This document shows positions 50,115 through 58,496 of a stretch of 64,000 nt of DNA, piece by piece. Every line of letters starts with the position of its first letter. The first letter of the stretch is position 1. Origin of the DNA: Streptomyces lichenis (lineage in GTDB: Bacteria > Actinomycetota > Actinomycetes > Streptomycetales > Streptomycetaceae). Below the pieces are notes generated by a model, which worked only from the letters and a program-made list of their open reading frames with translations, was not told the origin of the DNA and ran no database searches. Location: positions 62,001 through 126,000 of the forward strand of contig NZ_JALPTH010000010.1 in the NCBI RefSeq assembly GCF_023218175.1. Reading direction: 5' to 3'. The translations under genes were made by a program, and so were the position numbers.

Positions 50115-51277
50115 CGGGGTGCACCTCCGGAGGTGAGGAAGCGGTCGGGCAGCAGTGCGGGGTACCCGGCGGGGTCGGCGCCCCGCCAGGGGCGGCCGAG
50201 CAGCTGGGCCGTCACCAGGGCGCCGGTGGCGGGGGCGAGCCCGATGCCGGCGCCCTCGTGGCCGCAGGCGTGCACCACCCCCGGGGCGCGCGGGTCCGGG
50301 CCGATGACCGGCAGATGGTCCGGGCAGTACGGGCGGAAGCCGCGGTAGGCGCGGATCAGCTGGACGTCCCGGAGGAAGGGGAAGAGCCCGCAGGCCCCGG
50401 CGGCGAGCCGGGCGACCACCGCCGGGTCCAACGCCGGGTCGAAGCCGACGCGTTCGCGGCTGGCGCCGATGAGGACGGTCCCGCCGGGGGTGCCCTCCAC
50501 CACGCAGGAGGTCTCCAGGCCCGCGCCGGAGGAGGCCACATTGGCGACGTAGTCGGCCGAGTAGACCTTGTGCCGGATCATCCGCGGCAGGGGTTGGGTG
50601 ACCAGGACGAAGCCCCGGCGCGGGAGGACGGTGAGGGGTGCGCCGAGCCGGCGGCCCAACTCGCCGCCCCAGGTCCCGGCGGCGTTGACGACGGCCTCGG
50701 CGGGCAGTACCCGCCCGTCCGCCGTGCGCACCCCGGTGAGCCGTCCGCCCCGGCCGGTGACCGCGGCGGCGGCCTCCCCGGTGAGCAGCCGCGCCCCGTG
50801 CCGTACGGCGGCCCGCAGCAGCGCGGCCGCGGCGAGGACCGGCTGCACCTGGGCGTCCTGCGGGTAGGAGACGCCACCGGGCAGCCCGGGCGCGATATGC
50901 GGCTCCCACTCCGCGACCTCGTCGACCGGTTCGGCCCGTACCCCGGCCGCCCTCTGCCGGGCGGCGAAGGCGCCGAGCGCGGTGAGGCCTTCGAGGGTGC
51001 TCGCCACGACCAGGCCGCCCTTGGCCTGGAGTTCGAAGGTCTCCGGCCCGAGCTCCGCGCCCGCCTCGTCCCAGAGGGTCCGGCTCAGCCGGGCGAGTTC
51101 CAGCTCGGGACCCGGCTCCTTGTCGGAGAGCAGGACATTGCCCTCACCGCGGCTGGTGGTGCCCGCGCCGACCGGGCCGCGGTCCAGGACGGTGACGTCC
51201 AGCCCCGCCGAGGCGGCGTGGAAGGCGCAGGCGGCGCCGATGATTCCGGCGCCCACGATGACGACCTTCAGGACCAC
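50111..51277 (-). CDS. DAO-family FAD oxidoreductase, D-hydroxyproline dehydrogenase subunit
   Basis: 388 residues from GTG 51277, preceded by GAGAGAGGGGGCG. LKVVIVGAGIIGAACAFHAA is the FAD-binding motif, and GVVHACGHEGAGIGLAPATG the second glycine-rich signature of DadA/glycine-oxidase-like enzymes. GAGTTSRGEGNVL follows the fold. It should oxidise cis-4-hydroxy-D-proline to the pyrroline. It heads the minus-strand operon, 31 bp from a candidate operator. Confidence 0.88.
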   Translation of the reverse strand: MVLKVVIVGAGIIGAACAFHAASAGLDVTVLDRGPVGAGTTSRGEGNVLLSDKEPGPELELARLSRTLWDEAGAELGPETFELQAKGGLVVASTLEGLTALGAFAARQRAAGVRAEPVDEVAEWEPHIAPGLPGGVSYPQDAQVQPVLAAAALLRAAVRHGARLLTGEAAAAVTGRGGRLTGVRTADGRVLPAEAVVNAAGTWGGELGRRLGAPLTVLPRRGFVLVTQPLPRMIRHKVYSADYVANVASSGAGLETSCVVEGTPGGTVLIGASRERVGFDPALDPAVVARLAAGACGLFPFLRDVQLIRAYRGFRPYCPDHLPVIGPDPRAPGVVHACGHEGAGIGLAPATGALVTAQLLGRPWRGADPAGYPALLPDRFLTSGGAPR

Positions 51278-51307
51278 CGCCCCCTCTCTCCGCGCTTTCA
51301 CGACCTC

Positions 51308-51321
51308 TGTGCAATGTCACA
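51308..51321. promoter_or_regulatory. Candidate GntR operator in the divergent hydroxyproline promoter
   Basis: TGTGCAATGTCACA has TGTG/CACA ends and the CAATGTCAC core. It lies in the 130 bp between the divergent oxidase and aldehyde dehydrogenase genes. GCTATAG at 51335 could be a -10 for the plus strand. Confidence 0.5.
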
Positions 51322-51407
51322 TGCCAGTGCGTACGCTATAGCCGTCCTCCGGTGCTCACAAGAGCGCGGCAACGAGAGACCATCGACAAGAGAGCGGAGC
51401 ACCTGTG

Positions 51408-52976
51408 ATGGAGATGCCCGGCGGAACCGTCGCCCCGCACACCGGTCACTCGATCCTGGCCGGGCGGGACGCGCCCGGCACCGGCCCGGTCTGGCGGGGT
51501 GTCAGGGCGGCCACCGGGGAGGCCTGGGGCCCGCAGCTGCGGGACGCCTCGGCGGAGCAGGTCGCGGAGGCCGCCGCCCTGGCCGCCTCGGCCGCGCGCC
51601 CGTACCGCGCCCTGCCGCCGGAGCGGCGGGCCGCCTTCCTGGACGCCTGCGCGGAGGAGATCGAGGCACTCGGGGACGGGCTGCTGGAGCCGGCGGCGGT
51701 CGAGACCGGGCTGCCCCTGCCCCGGCTGACCGGCGAACGGGCCCGTACCTGCGCCCAGTTGCGGATGTTCGCCGACCTGGTGCGGAGCGGGGAGGTGGCC
51801 GGGGCCCGGTTCACCTCGGCGCTCCCCGAGCGGCGGCCACTCCCCCGGCCCGATCTGCGGCTGCGCCGGGTGCCCGTCGGTCCGGTCGCCGTCTTCGGGG
51901 CGGGCAACTTCCCGCTGGCCTTCTCGGTGGCGGGCGGTGACACGGCGTCCGCCCTGGCGGCGGGGTGCCCGGTGGTGTTCAAGGCGCATCCGGCACACCC
52001 CGGCACCGGTGAGCTGGTGGCCCGCGCGGTCACCGCCGCGGCCCGGCGGACCGGGATGCCCGCGGGGGTCTTCTCCCTGCTGGTGGGCCGGGGTACGGAG
52101 ACCGGTCAGGCCCTGGTGCGCGATCCGCGGATCACGGCCGTGGGGTTCACCGGCTCCCGTTCCGGCGGGCTGGCCCTGCTGGCGGCCGCCGCCGAACGGC
52201 CGGTGCCGATCCCGGTGTACGCGGAGATGTCGGCCGTCAACCCGGTGGTGCTGCTGCCCGGGGCACTGGCCGATCCGGTGGCGCTGGCCGAGGCGTACAC
52301 GGCCTCCCTCACCACCGGCGCGGGCCAGTTGTGCACCAGTCCCGGGCTGCTGCTGGTGCCGGCCGGACCCGAGGGGGACGCCTTCCGCACCTCACTGGCG
52401 AAGGCGCTCGCCGGTGCGACCGGGCAGGTGATGCTCACCCCGGACATCACCGGCGCCTTCACCGAGGGGGTACGGCGGTGGGCGGCCGCCGACGGGGTCG
52501 CGGTGGTGGGCCGGGGTCTGCCCGGCCCGGGCCCGTACGCTCCGGAGCCGGTGGTGCTGGAGTGCGAGGCAGGGAGCTACGCGGCCCAGCCGGATCTGGC
52601 CGGGGAGGTGTTCGGCGCGGCGGCCCTGCTGGTGCGCTGGTCGGACCCGGATGAGCTGACCGCGCTGCTGGAGGGGCTGGAAGGGCAGTTGACGGCCACC
52701 CTGCACGGGGACGGGGCAGCGGACCTGGCGGCGGCCCGGCGGCTGCTGCCGGTGCTGGAGGAGCGGGCGGGGCGGGTGGTGTGGAACGGCTGGCCCACCG
52801 GGGTCGAGGTCTGCGAGGCCGTGGTGCACGGCGGCCCCTGGCCTGCCACCTCCGCGCCCGGTACCACCAGTGTGGGCACCCTGGCGGTGGACCGCTGGCT
52901 GCGGCCGGTCTGCTACCAGTCGTTCCCGGACGCCCTGCTGCCCGAGGGGCTGCGCACCGACGGCGAGCCCGGCTGA
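51408..52976 (+). CDS. 2-oxoglutarate semialdehyde dehydrogenase (ALDH family)
   Basis: 522 residues; start ATG 51408, with GGAG at 51396 (GTG 51405 and ATG 51414 are alternatives). The catalytic Cys is Cys309 in TTGAGQLCTSPGLLL. The general-base Glu lies in VYAEMSAVNPVVLLPG, and GFTGSRSGGLALL is the cofactor loop. The DSILAGRDAPG-like opening is HTGHSILAGRDAPGTGPVWR. It matches the subgroup oxidising 2,5-dioxopentanoate to 2-oxoglutarate, the last step of the hydroxyproline route. It is divergent from the operon and shares its operator region. Confidence 0.9.
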   Translation: MEMPGGTVAPHTGHSILAGRDAPGTGPVWRGVRAATGEAWGPQLRDASAEQVAEAAALAASAARPYRALPPERRAAFLDACAEEIEALGDGLLEPAAVETGLPLPRLTGERARTCAQLRMFADLVRSGEVAGARFTSALPERRPLPRPDLRLRRVPVGPVAVFGAGNFPLAFSVAGGDTASALAAGCPVVFKAHPAHPGTGELVARAVTAAARRTGMPAGVFSLLVGRGTETGQALVRDPRITAVGFTGSRSGGLALLAAAAERPVPIPVYAEMSAVNPVVLLPGALADPVALAEAYTASLTTGAGQLCTSPGLLLVPAGPEGDAFRTSLAKALAGATGQVMLTPDITGAFTEGVRRWAAADGVAVVGRGLPGPGPYAPEPVVLECEAGSYAAQPDLAGEVFGAAALLVRWSDPDELTALLEGLEGQLTATLHGDGAADLAAARRLLPVLEERAGRVVWNGWPTGVEVCEAVVHGGPWPATSAPGTTSVGTLAVDRWLRPVCYQSFPDALLPEGLRTDGEPG

Positions 52977-52993
52977 CCCACGTACGGGCCAGC

Positions 52994-54268
52994 TCAGACC
53001 ACCGTCACCGGGTGGCGCACCACGGCGTCGAAGAGATACCCCTGGGTGTTGTACGCCGCGGTGTCCGGCTGGCTGCGGCCGGTGCCGTCCGTCGCCCGGG
53101 CCAGCAGCACCGCCGGGCCCGGGGCGGGCGGGGTCCACTCCAGGGACCAGCGCACCCAGGTGTCGCGCCGGGGGCTGTCATGGAGCCGGGCGCGGCGCCA
53201 GCGGTGGCCGCCGTCGGTGCTGATCCGCACCGTGTGCACCGGTGCGGCGCCGGACCAGGAGCGTCCGGTGAGCCGTACCGGGCGGCGGGCGGTCAACTCG
53301 GCCCCCCAGTCGAGCTCGAAGGCGCTCTTGAGGGTCTGCCGGGTGAGCGGGGCGCTGCCCTCGGCCGGGTGGTCGGGGCCGAACAGCCGGTAGAGGTCGG
53401 TGTTCCAGGGTGTGTAGAGCGGGGTGTCGCTGACCTCGATGTCGCCGAGCCACTTGATGGAGGAGATCCCGATCCAGCCGGGGACGACCAGGCGCACCGG
53501 GTGGCCGTGGTCCGGTGGCAGCGGCTCCCCGTTCAGCTCGTACGCGAGGAGCGCGTCGTCCAGCGCCTTGGCCACCGGCAGCGGGCGGCGCACCCGGCCG
53601 AGGTTCACCCCGGCGCTGACCACCTCGGCGTCCAGCCCCCGGGGCAGCACATCCACGGCGCGCCGGGTGATTCCGGCGCGGCGCAGCACCTCGGCGAGCC
53701 GGACCCCGCGCCACCGTCCGACGTCGATGGCGCCGAGGGTCCAGGCCGTTCCGGACACCGTCTGGCCCTGCTGGGTGGTGTAGTGGCTGCGCCCGTTGCC
53801 CGCGCACTCGATGAAGGCGGTGGCCGTCCGGGCGGGCAGGGCCCGCAGCTCCTCGTAGCCGAAGTGTGCCGGGCCGCCCCGCAGTCCGTCGCCCCACACG
53901 GTGAGCCGCCAGTCCGCGGCGTCGATCAGCGGGGTGCTGGTGTGGTTCCGTACGAAGAAGCGGTCGGCGGGGGTGTGGTGGCCGGTGTCCCGCAGGGCGG
54001 CGAACCGGGTCTCGGCGTTGGTGCCGCGGAGGGTGAACAGCTCCGGCGGCAGCGGCTTGACGATCCCGGGCGCGGCGGGCGGGGCGGCTTGGGCCGGGAC
54101 GGCCGCGGCGGGTGCGGCCTGGGTGCTGAGTGGGACGGCGACCCCGGCGGCGGCCACCAGCCGTATCAGATCCCGCCGGGCCATCCCCGCGGTACGGGCC
54201 TCGGACCGGGCCCACTGGCCCAGCCGCCGCCGGTCGTAGGCGGACTCCGGGGGGACGCTGCCGGGCAT
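52994..54268 (-). CDS. Sulfite oxidase-like molybdopterin protein, Tat-type signal
   Basis: 424 residues from ATG 54268, with SD GAGGAG. MARRDLIRLVAAAGVAVP resembles a twin-arginine signal, followed by an Ala/Pro-rich stretch. The Moco domain holds TATAFIECAGNGRSHY with the molybdenum Cys, HPVRLVVPGWIGISSIKWLG, and a C-terminal dimerisation domain (VHTVRISTDGGHRWRRARL). It would be exported with cofactor and oxidise sulfite or a related compound outside the membrane. No cytochrome partner is encoded nearby. It converges with the dehydrogenase gene, 17 bp stop to stop. Confidence 0.9.
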   Translation of the reverse strand: MPGSVPPESAYDRRRLGQWARSEARTAGMARRDLIRLVAAAGVAVPLSTQAAPAAAVPAQAAPPAAPGIVKPLPPELFTLRGTNAETRFAALRDTGHHTPADRFFVRNHTSTPLIDAADWRLTVWGDGLRGGPAHFGYEELRALPARTATAFIECAGNGRSHYTTQQGQTVSGTAWTLGAIDVGRWRGVRLAEVLRRAGITRRAVDVLPRGLDAEVVSAGVNLGRVRRPLPVAKALDDALLAYELNGEPLPPDHGHPVRLVVPGWIGISSIKWLGDIEVSDTPLYTPWNTDLYRLFGPDHPAEGSAPLTRQTLKSAFELDWGAELTARRPVRLTGRSWSGAAPVHTVRISTDGGHRWRRARLHDSPRRDTWVRWSLEWTPPAPGPAVLLARATDGTGRSQPDTAAYNTQGYLFDAVVRHPVTVV

Positions 54269-54410
54269 GGGGCTCCTCAGGGGGGTGGGGAAGGGCCCCT
54301 GGGGAGCGGCCCGTTGTCGGACCCTAGGGAGGGCGGCGATGGGCGGGGAAGGGGAAGCGCGCGGCCGACAGGAAGCCGCAACACCGCCGCAACAGAGAGG
54401 GCGGCGGTCC

Positions 54411-55322
54411 CTATTCGGCGGACGGGCCGTGCAGGAGGCGCAGCAGGGGCCCGGTGAGGCGGTCGTCGGGGTGGTGGCGGAAGCGGTGGCGGCGGGAGCG
54501 GGCCTCGGCGCGGCCGGTGGTGAGGCACCAGTGCCACCAGTGGTCCAGGGCGGCCGGGTCGAGGCGGTCGGCCGGCAGCAGCGCGGGCCAGTCGCAGGCG
54601 GCGGCCTGGGCGGTGACCTTGGCGCCGCCGGCCACCGGGTCGACGGCGAGGGCGGGGATCCCGGCGCGCAGGGCAAGGACCAGGCCGTGCAGCCGGGTGG
54701 TGACGACCGCGTCCAGGCGGGTGAGGACGGCGTCGAGCTGCTCGGGGGTGCGGAAGTGCCCGGGGTCGCGGAGGGCGAGGCGGGTGTCCAGGGTGAGGGC
54801 GGCGATGTCCCGGGCGGCCAGCCAGTGGGTCAGCGCGGTGGCGGCCTGGTCGTGGCGGCGGCGTGCGCCGTACTCGCCCTGGCCGCGGGTGAGGATGAGC
54901 CCGGCCACCGGGGGGAGCCCGGTGGCGGGGGCGGAGGCGGCCAGGTCGGTCAGCGGGGGGCCGTCGGCGCCGCCGCGGCTGAGGACGTGGTGGAAGCCGG
55001 TGGCCGCGGGTGCGCCGGGGTCGATGGTGCTGGTGCCGACGGCGATACGGCGGCAGTGGGCGAAGCGCCGGTGCAGGTCGGCCAGTTGCTCGCCGTACAG
55101 CGGGCCGCAGATGAAGAGCAGGGTGGTGTAGTCCTCGGGCCGGACCAGGTCCAGACAGAGGGCGCCGGGGCGGAAGGCGGGGCTCCAGGCGGTGTCGTGG
55201 GCCAGGCCAGCGGCGTCGAGTTCGCGCTGTACGCGGCGCAGGGCGAGTTCGTCGCCGGCGGTGACCTCGCCGTGCAGGAAGGCGAACCAGCCGGTGAGCA
55301 GGGCGCGGGGCGGGGCGGACAT
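54411..55322 (-). CDS. Polysaccharide pyruvyl transferase-like protein
   Basis: 303 residues. ALLTGWFAFLHGEVTAGDEL opens a GT-B-like fold, and VVTTRLHGLVLALRAGIPAL, AVDPVAGGAKVTAQA are the C-terminal signature of the CsaB/polysaccharide pyruvyl transferase family. It should transfer pyruvate from PEP to a glycan, or act as a related sugar-modifying enzyme. No other glycan genes adjoin, though a glycosyltransferase operon is at 23252-27307. It is transcribed toward the sulfite oxidase gene across 142 bp. Confidence 0.83.
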   Translation of the reverse strand: MSAPPRALLTGWFAFLHGEVTAGDELALRRVQRELDAAGLAHDTAWSPAFRPGALCLDLVRPEDYTTLLFICGPLYGEQLADLHRRFAHCRRIAVGTSTIDPGAPAATGFHHVLSRGGADGPPLTDLAASAPATGLPPVAGLILTRGQGEYGARRRHDQAATALTHWLAARDIAALTLDTRLALRDPGHFRTPEQLDAVLTRLDAVVTTRLHGLVLALRAGIPALAVDPVAGGAKVTAQAAACDWPALLPADRLDPAALDHWWHWCLTTGRAEARSRRHRFRHHPDDRLTGPLLRLLHGPSAE

Positions 55323-55400
55323 GGTCGGGCGCCCCCTCCTCGTACACCTGCGGCGGTCCGGTCGTCCGGTACGGCCTTCCGTGCGGGGAGGGGGTGCGTA

Positions 55401-55430
55401 CCGTCCGGGTGGCGGGAACCACCCGGACGG
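55401..55430 (-). terminator. Terminator of the siderophore-interacting fusion gene
   Basis: CCGTCCGGGTGG pairs perfectly with CCACCCGGACGG (12 bp) over a 6-base loop, 8 bp from the stop at 55438. Confidence 0.8.
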
Positions 55431-55437
55431 CGGGGTG

Positions 55438-57297
55438 TCAGGAGGCGGGGGTGAGGTGCCACATGCGGCTGTCCCAGCCGATGTCGGTGACCGTGTGCAC
55501 GGTCAGTCCGGCGCGCTCGGCGAGGGCGGTGAGGTGGGCCTCGTCGCGGACGCCGGAGCCGAAGGCGCACTTGAGGCGGAGGTGGTGCAGCACGGCGTCG
55601 ACGTCGTCGGTGTCGGCGGGGGTGGTGGGCTCGACCAGCAGCAGGGTGCCGCCCTCGGGGAGGGCCGCGCCGGCCTCGGCGAGGACCTGGACGGCGTCCT
55701 CGTCGGCGAGCTGCTCCAGCAGGCGGGAGATGAGGAGTACGGAGTCGGGGCGGGCGGGGACGGGGCCGGTGGCGGGGGTGAGTTCGACCTTCGGCAGGAC
55801 GTCGGTGTCCAGGATCCGGTCCTTGACGGCGCGCAGGGCGGAGGGCAGCGCGGTGATCCGTACCCTCAGCTCGGGGAAGGCCTTGACCAGGGCGTTGACG
55901 ACGGTGGCGGAGCCGTGGCCGGTGGCGGTGAGCGCGGGGACGCCACTCCAGTCGTGGGCGCGGACCACGCCGGGGGCGATCCAGCGGGCCTCCTCCTCGA
56001 TGGCGGCGCGGGCGGTGCCGGCCAGGTGGTCGTCCTGGGCGATGGCGGCGGCCAGCGGCAGTCCGGCGGAGGTGCGGTAGCCGGCCTCGCCGGTGCGCAG
56101 GGTGTGCAGCAGCCCGGAGAGGGAGGCGTCGAGGTGGGCCTCGGCGCCGTCCAGGTGGTACTCGTCGGCGGAGTGGTCGTCCTCGACCAGTTCCTCGCTG
56201 ATCGGGGTGAGCCGGTAGCCGTCGGCAGCGCCGTCCAGGACGTCCAGGGAGACGAGGTAGCTGAGGAGCGCGGCCAGGGTGGAGCGGTCGGCGGCGGTGG
56301 CCCGGTGGAGGGCGTCCAGGGTGCGGGTGCCGGACTCGACCAGCTCGAACAGCCCGAGGGTGACGGCGGCGCGGATGGCGTAGCCGGGGGCGAGGTCGGT
56401 GAGGGCGTGCAGCCGCTCGTGGGCGTCGTCGTCCTCGTCCTCCTCGACGGCGGCGGCCGCCGTCTCCTCGGAGACGGCCGCGGCGGGGGGCGCGGTGCGG
56501 CGCCAGTAGCCGGTGATGTGGGTGTGGTCGCGGGGGACCTGGCGCTCGGTGGCGAGGTGGCGGCGGATGCCCTTGAGGGAGATGGCCTCGCCGGCGACCC
56601 AGGCGAAGACGGTGCCGGGCAGCCACTGAAGGTCGCGGACGGCCTGCTCCAGCAGATCGGTGGTGCCGGCCGGGGCGCCGTCGCGGGAGAGCCAGGTGAT
56701 GTCGGCGTCGGCGCGGGTGGACAGCTCCTGGCGGTGGCTGTCCTCGCCGATCTCGATGAGCACCTTGGCGCGGGTGCCCTCGGGCATCTCGTGCAGCCAG
56801 CGGGCGATGGCGGGCAGCGCGGTCTCGTCGCCGGCGACCAGGATCCAGTCGGCGCCCTCGGGGTGGCTGTGGGACATCTTGGGGCCGGCGATCCAGGCAC
56901 TCTCGCCGGGCTTGGCCTGCTCGGCCCAGGTGGAGGCGACGCCGCCCTCGTGGCGTACGAAGTCGAAGTCGATCTCACCGGCGGCCGGGTCGAAGCGGAC
57001 CGGGGTGTAGTCCTTGGCGACGGGGCGGCCGTCGTCGGGCCAGTCCAGGCTGCTGGTGTTCTGCCGGGGCAGGACCAGGCGGCCCTCCTCGTCGGCGAAG
57101 AAGAACTTCACATGGTCGTCGAAGCCCTCGGTGCGCAGCTCCGGCAGGTCGAAGCCGTCGCGGTGGAAGGCGTGCAGCTGCTCTCCGCCGAGGGTGATCC
57201 GCCGCATGCCGGGGGTCAGGTTCTCGGCGCGCAGCACCGTCAGCTCCCTGAGCACGATGGGGAAGGTGGCGACCGAACGGGGGCTGCGGGTGGGCAT
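55438..57297 (-). CDS. Siderophore-interacting FAD reductase fused to O-methyltransferase-like domain
   Basis: 619 residues from ATG 57297, with SD AAGGAG. Residues 1-285 are a siderophore-interacting protein: LTPGMRRITLGGEQLHAF, DYTPVRFDPAAGEIDFDFVR, GDETALPAIARWL and TGYWRR, the ferric-siderophore reductase that uses FAD and NAD(P)H. An acidic linker leads to a winged-helix/methyltransferase-like domain (about 310-619; LAPGYAIRAAVTLGLFELVE, LLLVEPTTPADTDDVDAVLH). Its SAM loop, ATGHGSATVVNALVKAFP, is degenerate. Iron release after uptake by the adjacent transporter is the likely role; the second domain may be structural. Confidence 0.88.
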   Translation of the reverse strand: MPTRSPRSVATFPIVLRELTVLRAENLTPGMRRITLGGEQLHAFHRDGFDLPELRTEGFDDHVKFFFADEEGRLVLPRQNTSSLDWPDDGRPVAKDYTPVRFDPAAGEIDFDFVRHEGGVASTWAEQAKPGESAWIAGPKMSHSHPEGADWILVAGDETALPAIARWLHEMPEGTRAKVLIEIGEDSHRQELSTRADADITWLSRDGAPAGTTDLLEQAVRDLQWLPGTVFAWVAGEAISLKGIRRHLATERQVPRDHTHITGYWRRTAPPAAAVSEETAAAAVEEDEDDDAHERLHALTDLAPGYAIRAAVTLGLFELVESGTRTLDALHRATAADRSTLAALLSYLVSLDVLDGAADGYRLTPISEELVEDDHSADEYHLDGAEAHLDASLSGLLHTLRTGEAGYRTSAGLPLAAAIAQDDHLAGTARAAIEEEARWIAPGVVRAHDWSGVPALTATGHGSATVVNALVKAFPELRVRITALPSALRAVKDRILDTDVLPKVELTPATGPVPARPDSVLLISRLLEQLADEDAVQVLAEAGAALPEGGTLLLVEPTTPADTDDVDAVLHHLRLKCAFGSGVRDEAHLTALAERAGLTVHTVTDIGWDSRMWHLTPAS

Positions 57298-57369
57298 GGT
57301 GATGCTCCTTCGTACGCGGCGGCCTCGGGAGGTCCGCGGCGGCGCGGGGTGGGGCGGAGGGCGCGGGGG

Positions 57370-57400
57370 CGGGCCGCCGGAGGGGTGCTCCGGCGGCCCG
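57370..57400 (-). terminator. Terminator after the siderophore-binding lipoprotein gene
   Basis: CGGGCCGCCGGAG pairs with CTCCGGCGGCCCG (13 bp) over GGGTG, 49 bp past the stop at 57449. A weaker GTCCGGG/CCCGGAC hairpin (57411-57438) lies closer. Confidence 0.8.
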
Positions 57401-57448
57401 GCCCGGTGGCGTCCGGGTGTATGGCGGTACGCCCGGACACCGGCCGGG

Positions 57449-58495
57449 CTACTTGCCGGCGACGGCCTTGGCCAGGATGGGGGTCAGGTTCTCGACCACC
57501 CAGGAGGCGCTGAGCGCGTCGGGGTAGGCCATGGCGACCGCGAGGCCGTTGGCGGAGGGGATGACGGTGTCGTGGTTGCCCTTGACGACCTTCAGCGAGC
57601 GGTAGAGCTTGTTCTTCTCCAGCTCGTCGGCGCTGAGCAGGCCGTTGTCACCGAAGGGGTACGTCATCAGCAGGACGTCCGCCTCCAGCTCGTCCAGGTT
57701 CTCCAGCGAGACGGCGTTCTTGTTGGGGCTGTAGTTCTTGGCGGCGGGCGCCTTGGTGAAGCCCAGCTGCTCGAAGACGCCCGGGTCCTGGGCGGCGTAG
57801 GAGCCGTAGCTCAGCTGCTCGGGGTGGACGATCGCGTAGGTGTAGGTCTTGCCCTTGAACTCGGGGTGGGCCTTGGCCGCGTCGGCGAGCGCCTTCTCGT
57901 TGGCGGCGATGACCTCCTCGGCCTTCTCCTCCAGGCCCAGCGCCTTGGCGGCGCCCTTGAGGCGCTCCTGCCAGGTGAGGGTGTCGGCCTCTTCCTTCTT
58001 GCCGTAGGTGACGACCGGGGCGATGGGCGAGAGCTTGGCGTACTCCTTGTCCATCTGCCAGGTGTTCATGCCCAGGATGACGTCGGGCTGGGCGGCGGCG
58101 ATGGCCTCGAAGTCGGTGCCGTCGGTGTCGTCGTACGTCTTGGGCTTGCCGCCGCCGAGCTTGTCGAGGGCCTTCTGCTTGTACTCGGGGAAGGGCGAAC
58201 CGTCCTCGACGTCCGGGGTGATGACCGGGACCAGGCCGAGGGCGAGCGCGATGGAGGTGTCGCCGTCGGAGACGGTGGCGACCTTGACCGGCTTCTTCTC
58301 GACCTTGGCGGTGCCCCAGGCGTTGGTGAGGCTGACCGGGAAGGCGGTGGAGGAGGCGCCGTCCTTGCCCTTGTCCTGGGACTGGTCGTCCGTGGCCTTG
58401 TCCTCGGAGCCGCAGCCGGCGACCAGGGTGGCGCAGACGGCCGCGGCGACGAGCACGGCGCCGCGGCGGAGGGCGGGTCTGGCGAGGCGGTTCAT
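57449..58495 (-). CDS. Ferric-siderophore ABC transporter binding lipoprotein
   Basis: 348 residues from ATG 58495, with AGGAGAACAG upstream. The lipobox is LVAGC (about residue 28), so it is tethered to the outer face. The mature protein is a FecB/PF01497 cluster A-II type: KVATVSDGDTSIALALGLVP, AAQPDVILGMNTWQMDKEY, VSLENLDELEADVLLMTYPF. It is last in the transport operon, one base after the ATPase stop, and delivers Fe-siderophore to the permeases. The ligand cannot be named; a hydroxamate or mixed siderophore is possible. Confidence 0.92.
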   Translation of the reverse strand: MNRLARPALRRGAVLVAAAVCATLVAGCGSEDKATDDQSQDKGKDGASSTAFPVSLTNAWGTAKVEKKPVKVATVSDGDTSIALALGLVPVITPDVEDGSPFPEYKQKALDKLGGGKPKTYDDTDGTDFEAIAAAQPDVILGMNTWQMDKEYAKLSPIAPVVTYGKKEEADTLTWQERLKGAAKALGLEEKAEEVIAANEKALADAAKAHPEFKGKTYTYAIVHPEQLSYGSYAAQDPGVFEQLGFTKAPAAKNYSPNKNAVSLENLDELEADVLLMTYPFGDNGLLSADELEKNKLYRSLKVVKGNHDTVIPSANGLAVAMAYPDALSASWVVENLTPILAKAVAGK

Positions 58496-58496
58496 A

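Noticed and set aside
55192..57513. Plus-strand frame of 773 codons, Gly/Val-rich
   Set aside because: Complement of the siderophore-interacting fusion gene; no recognisable domain.
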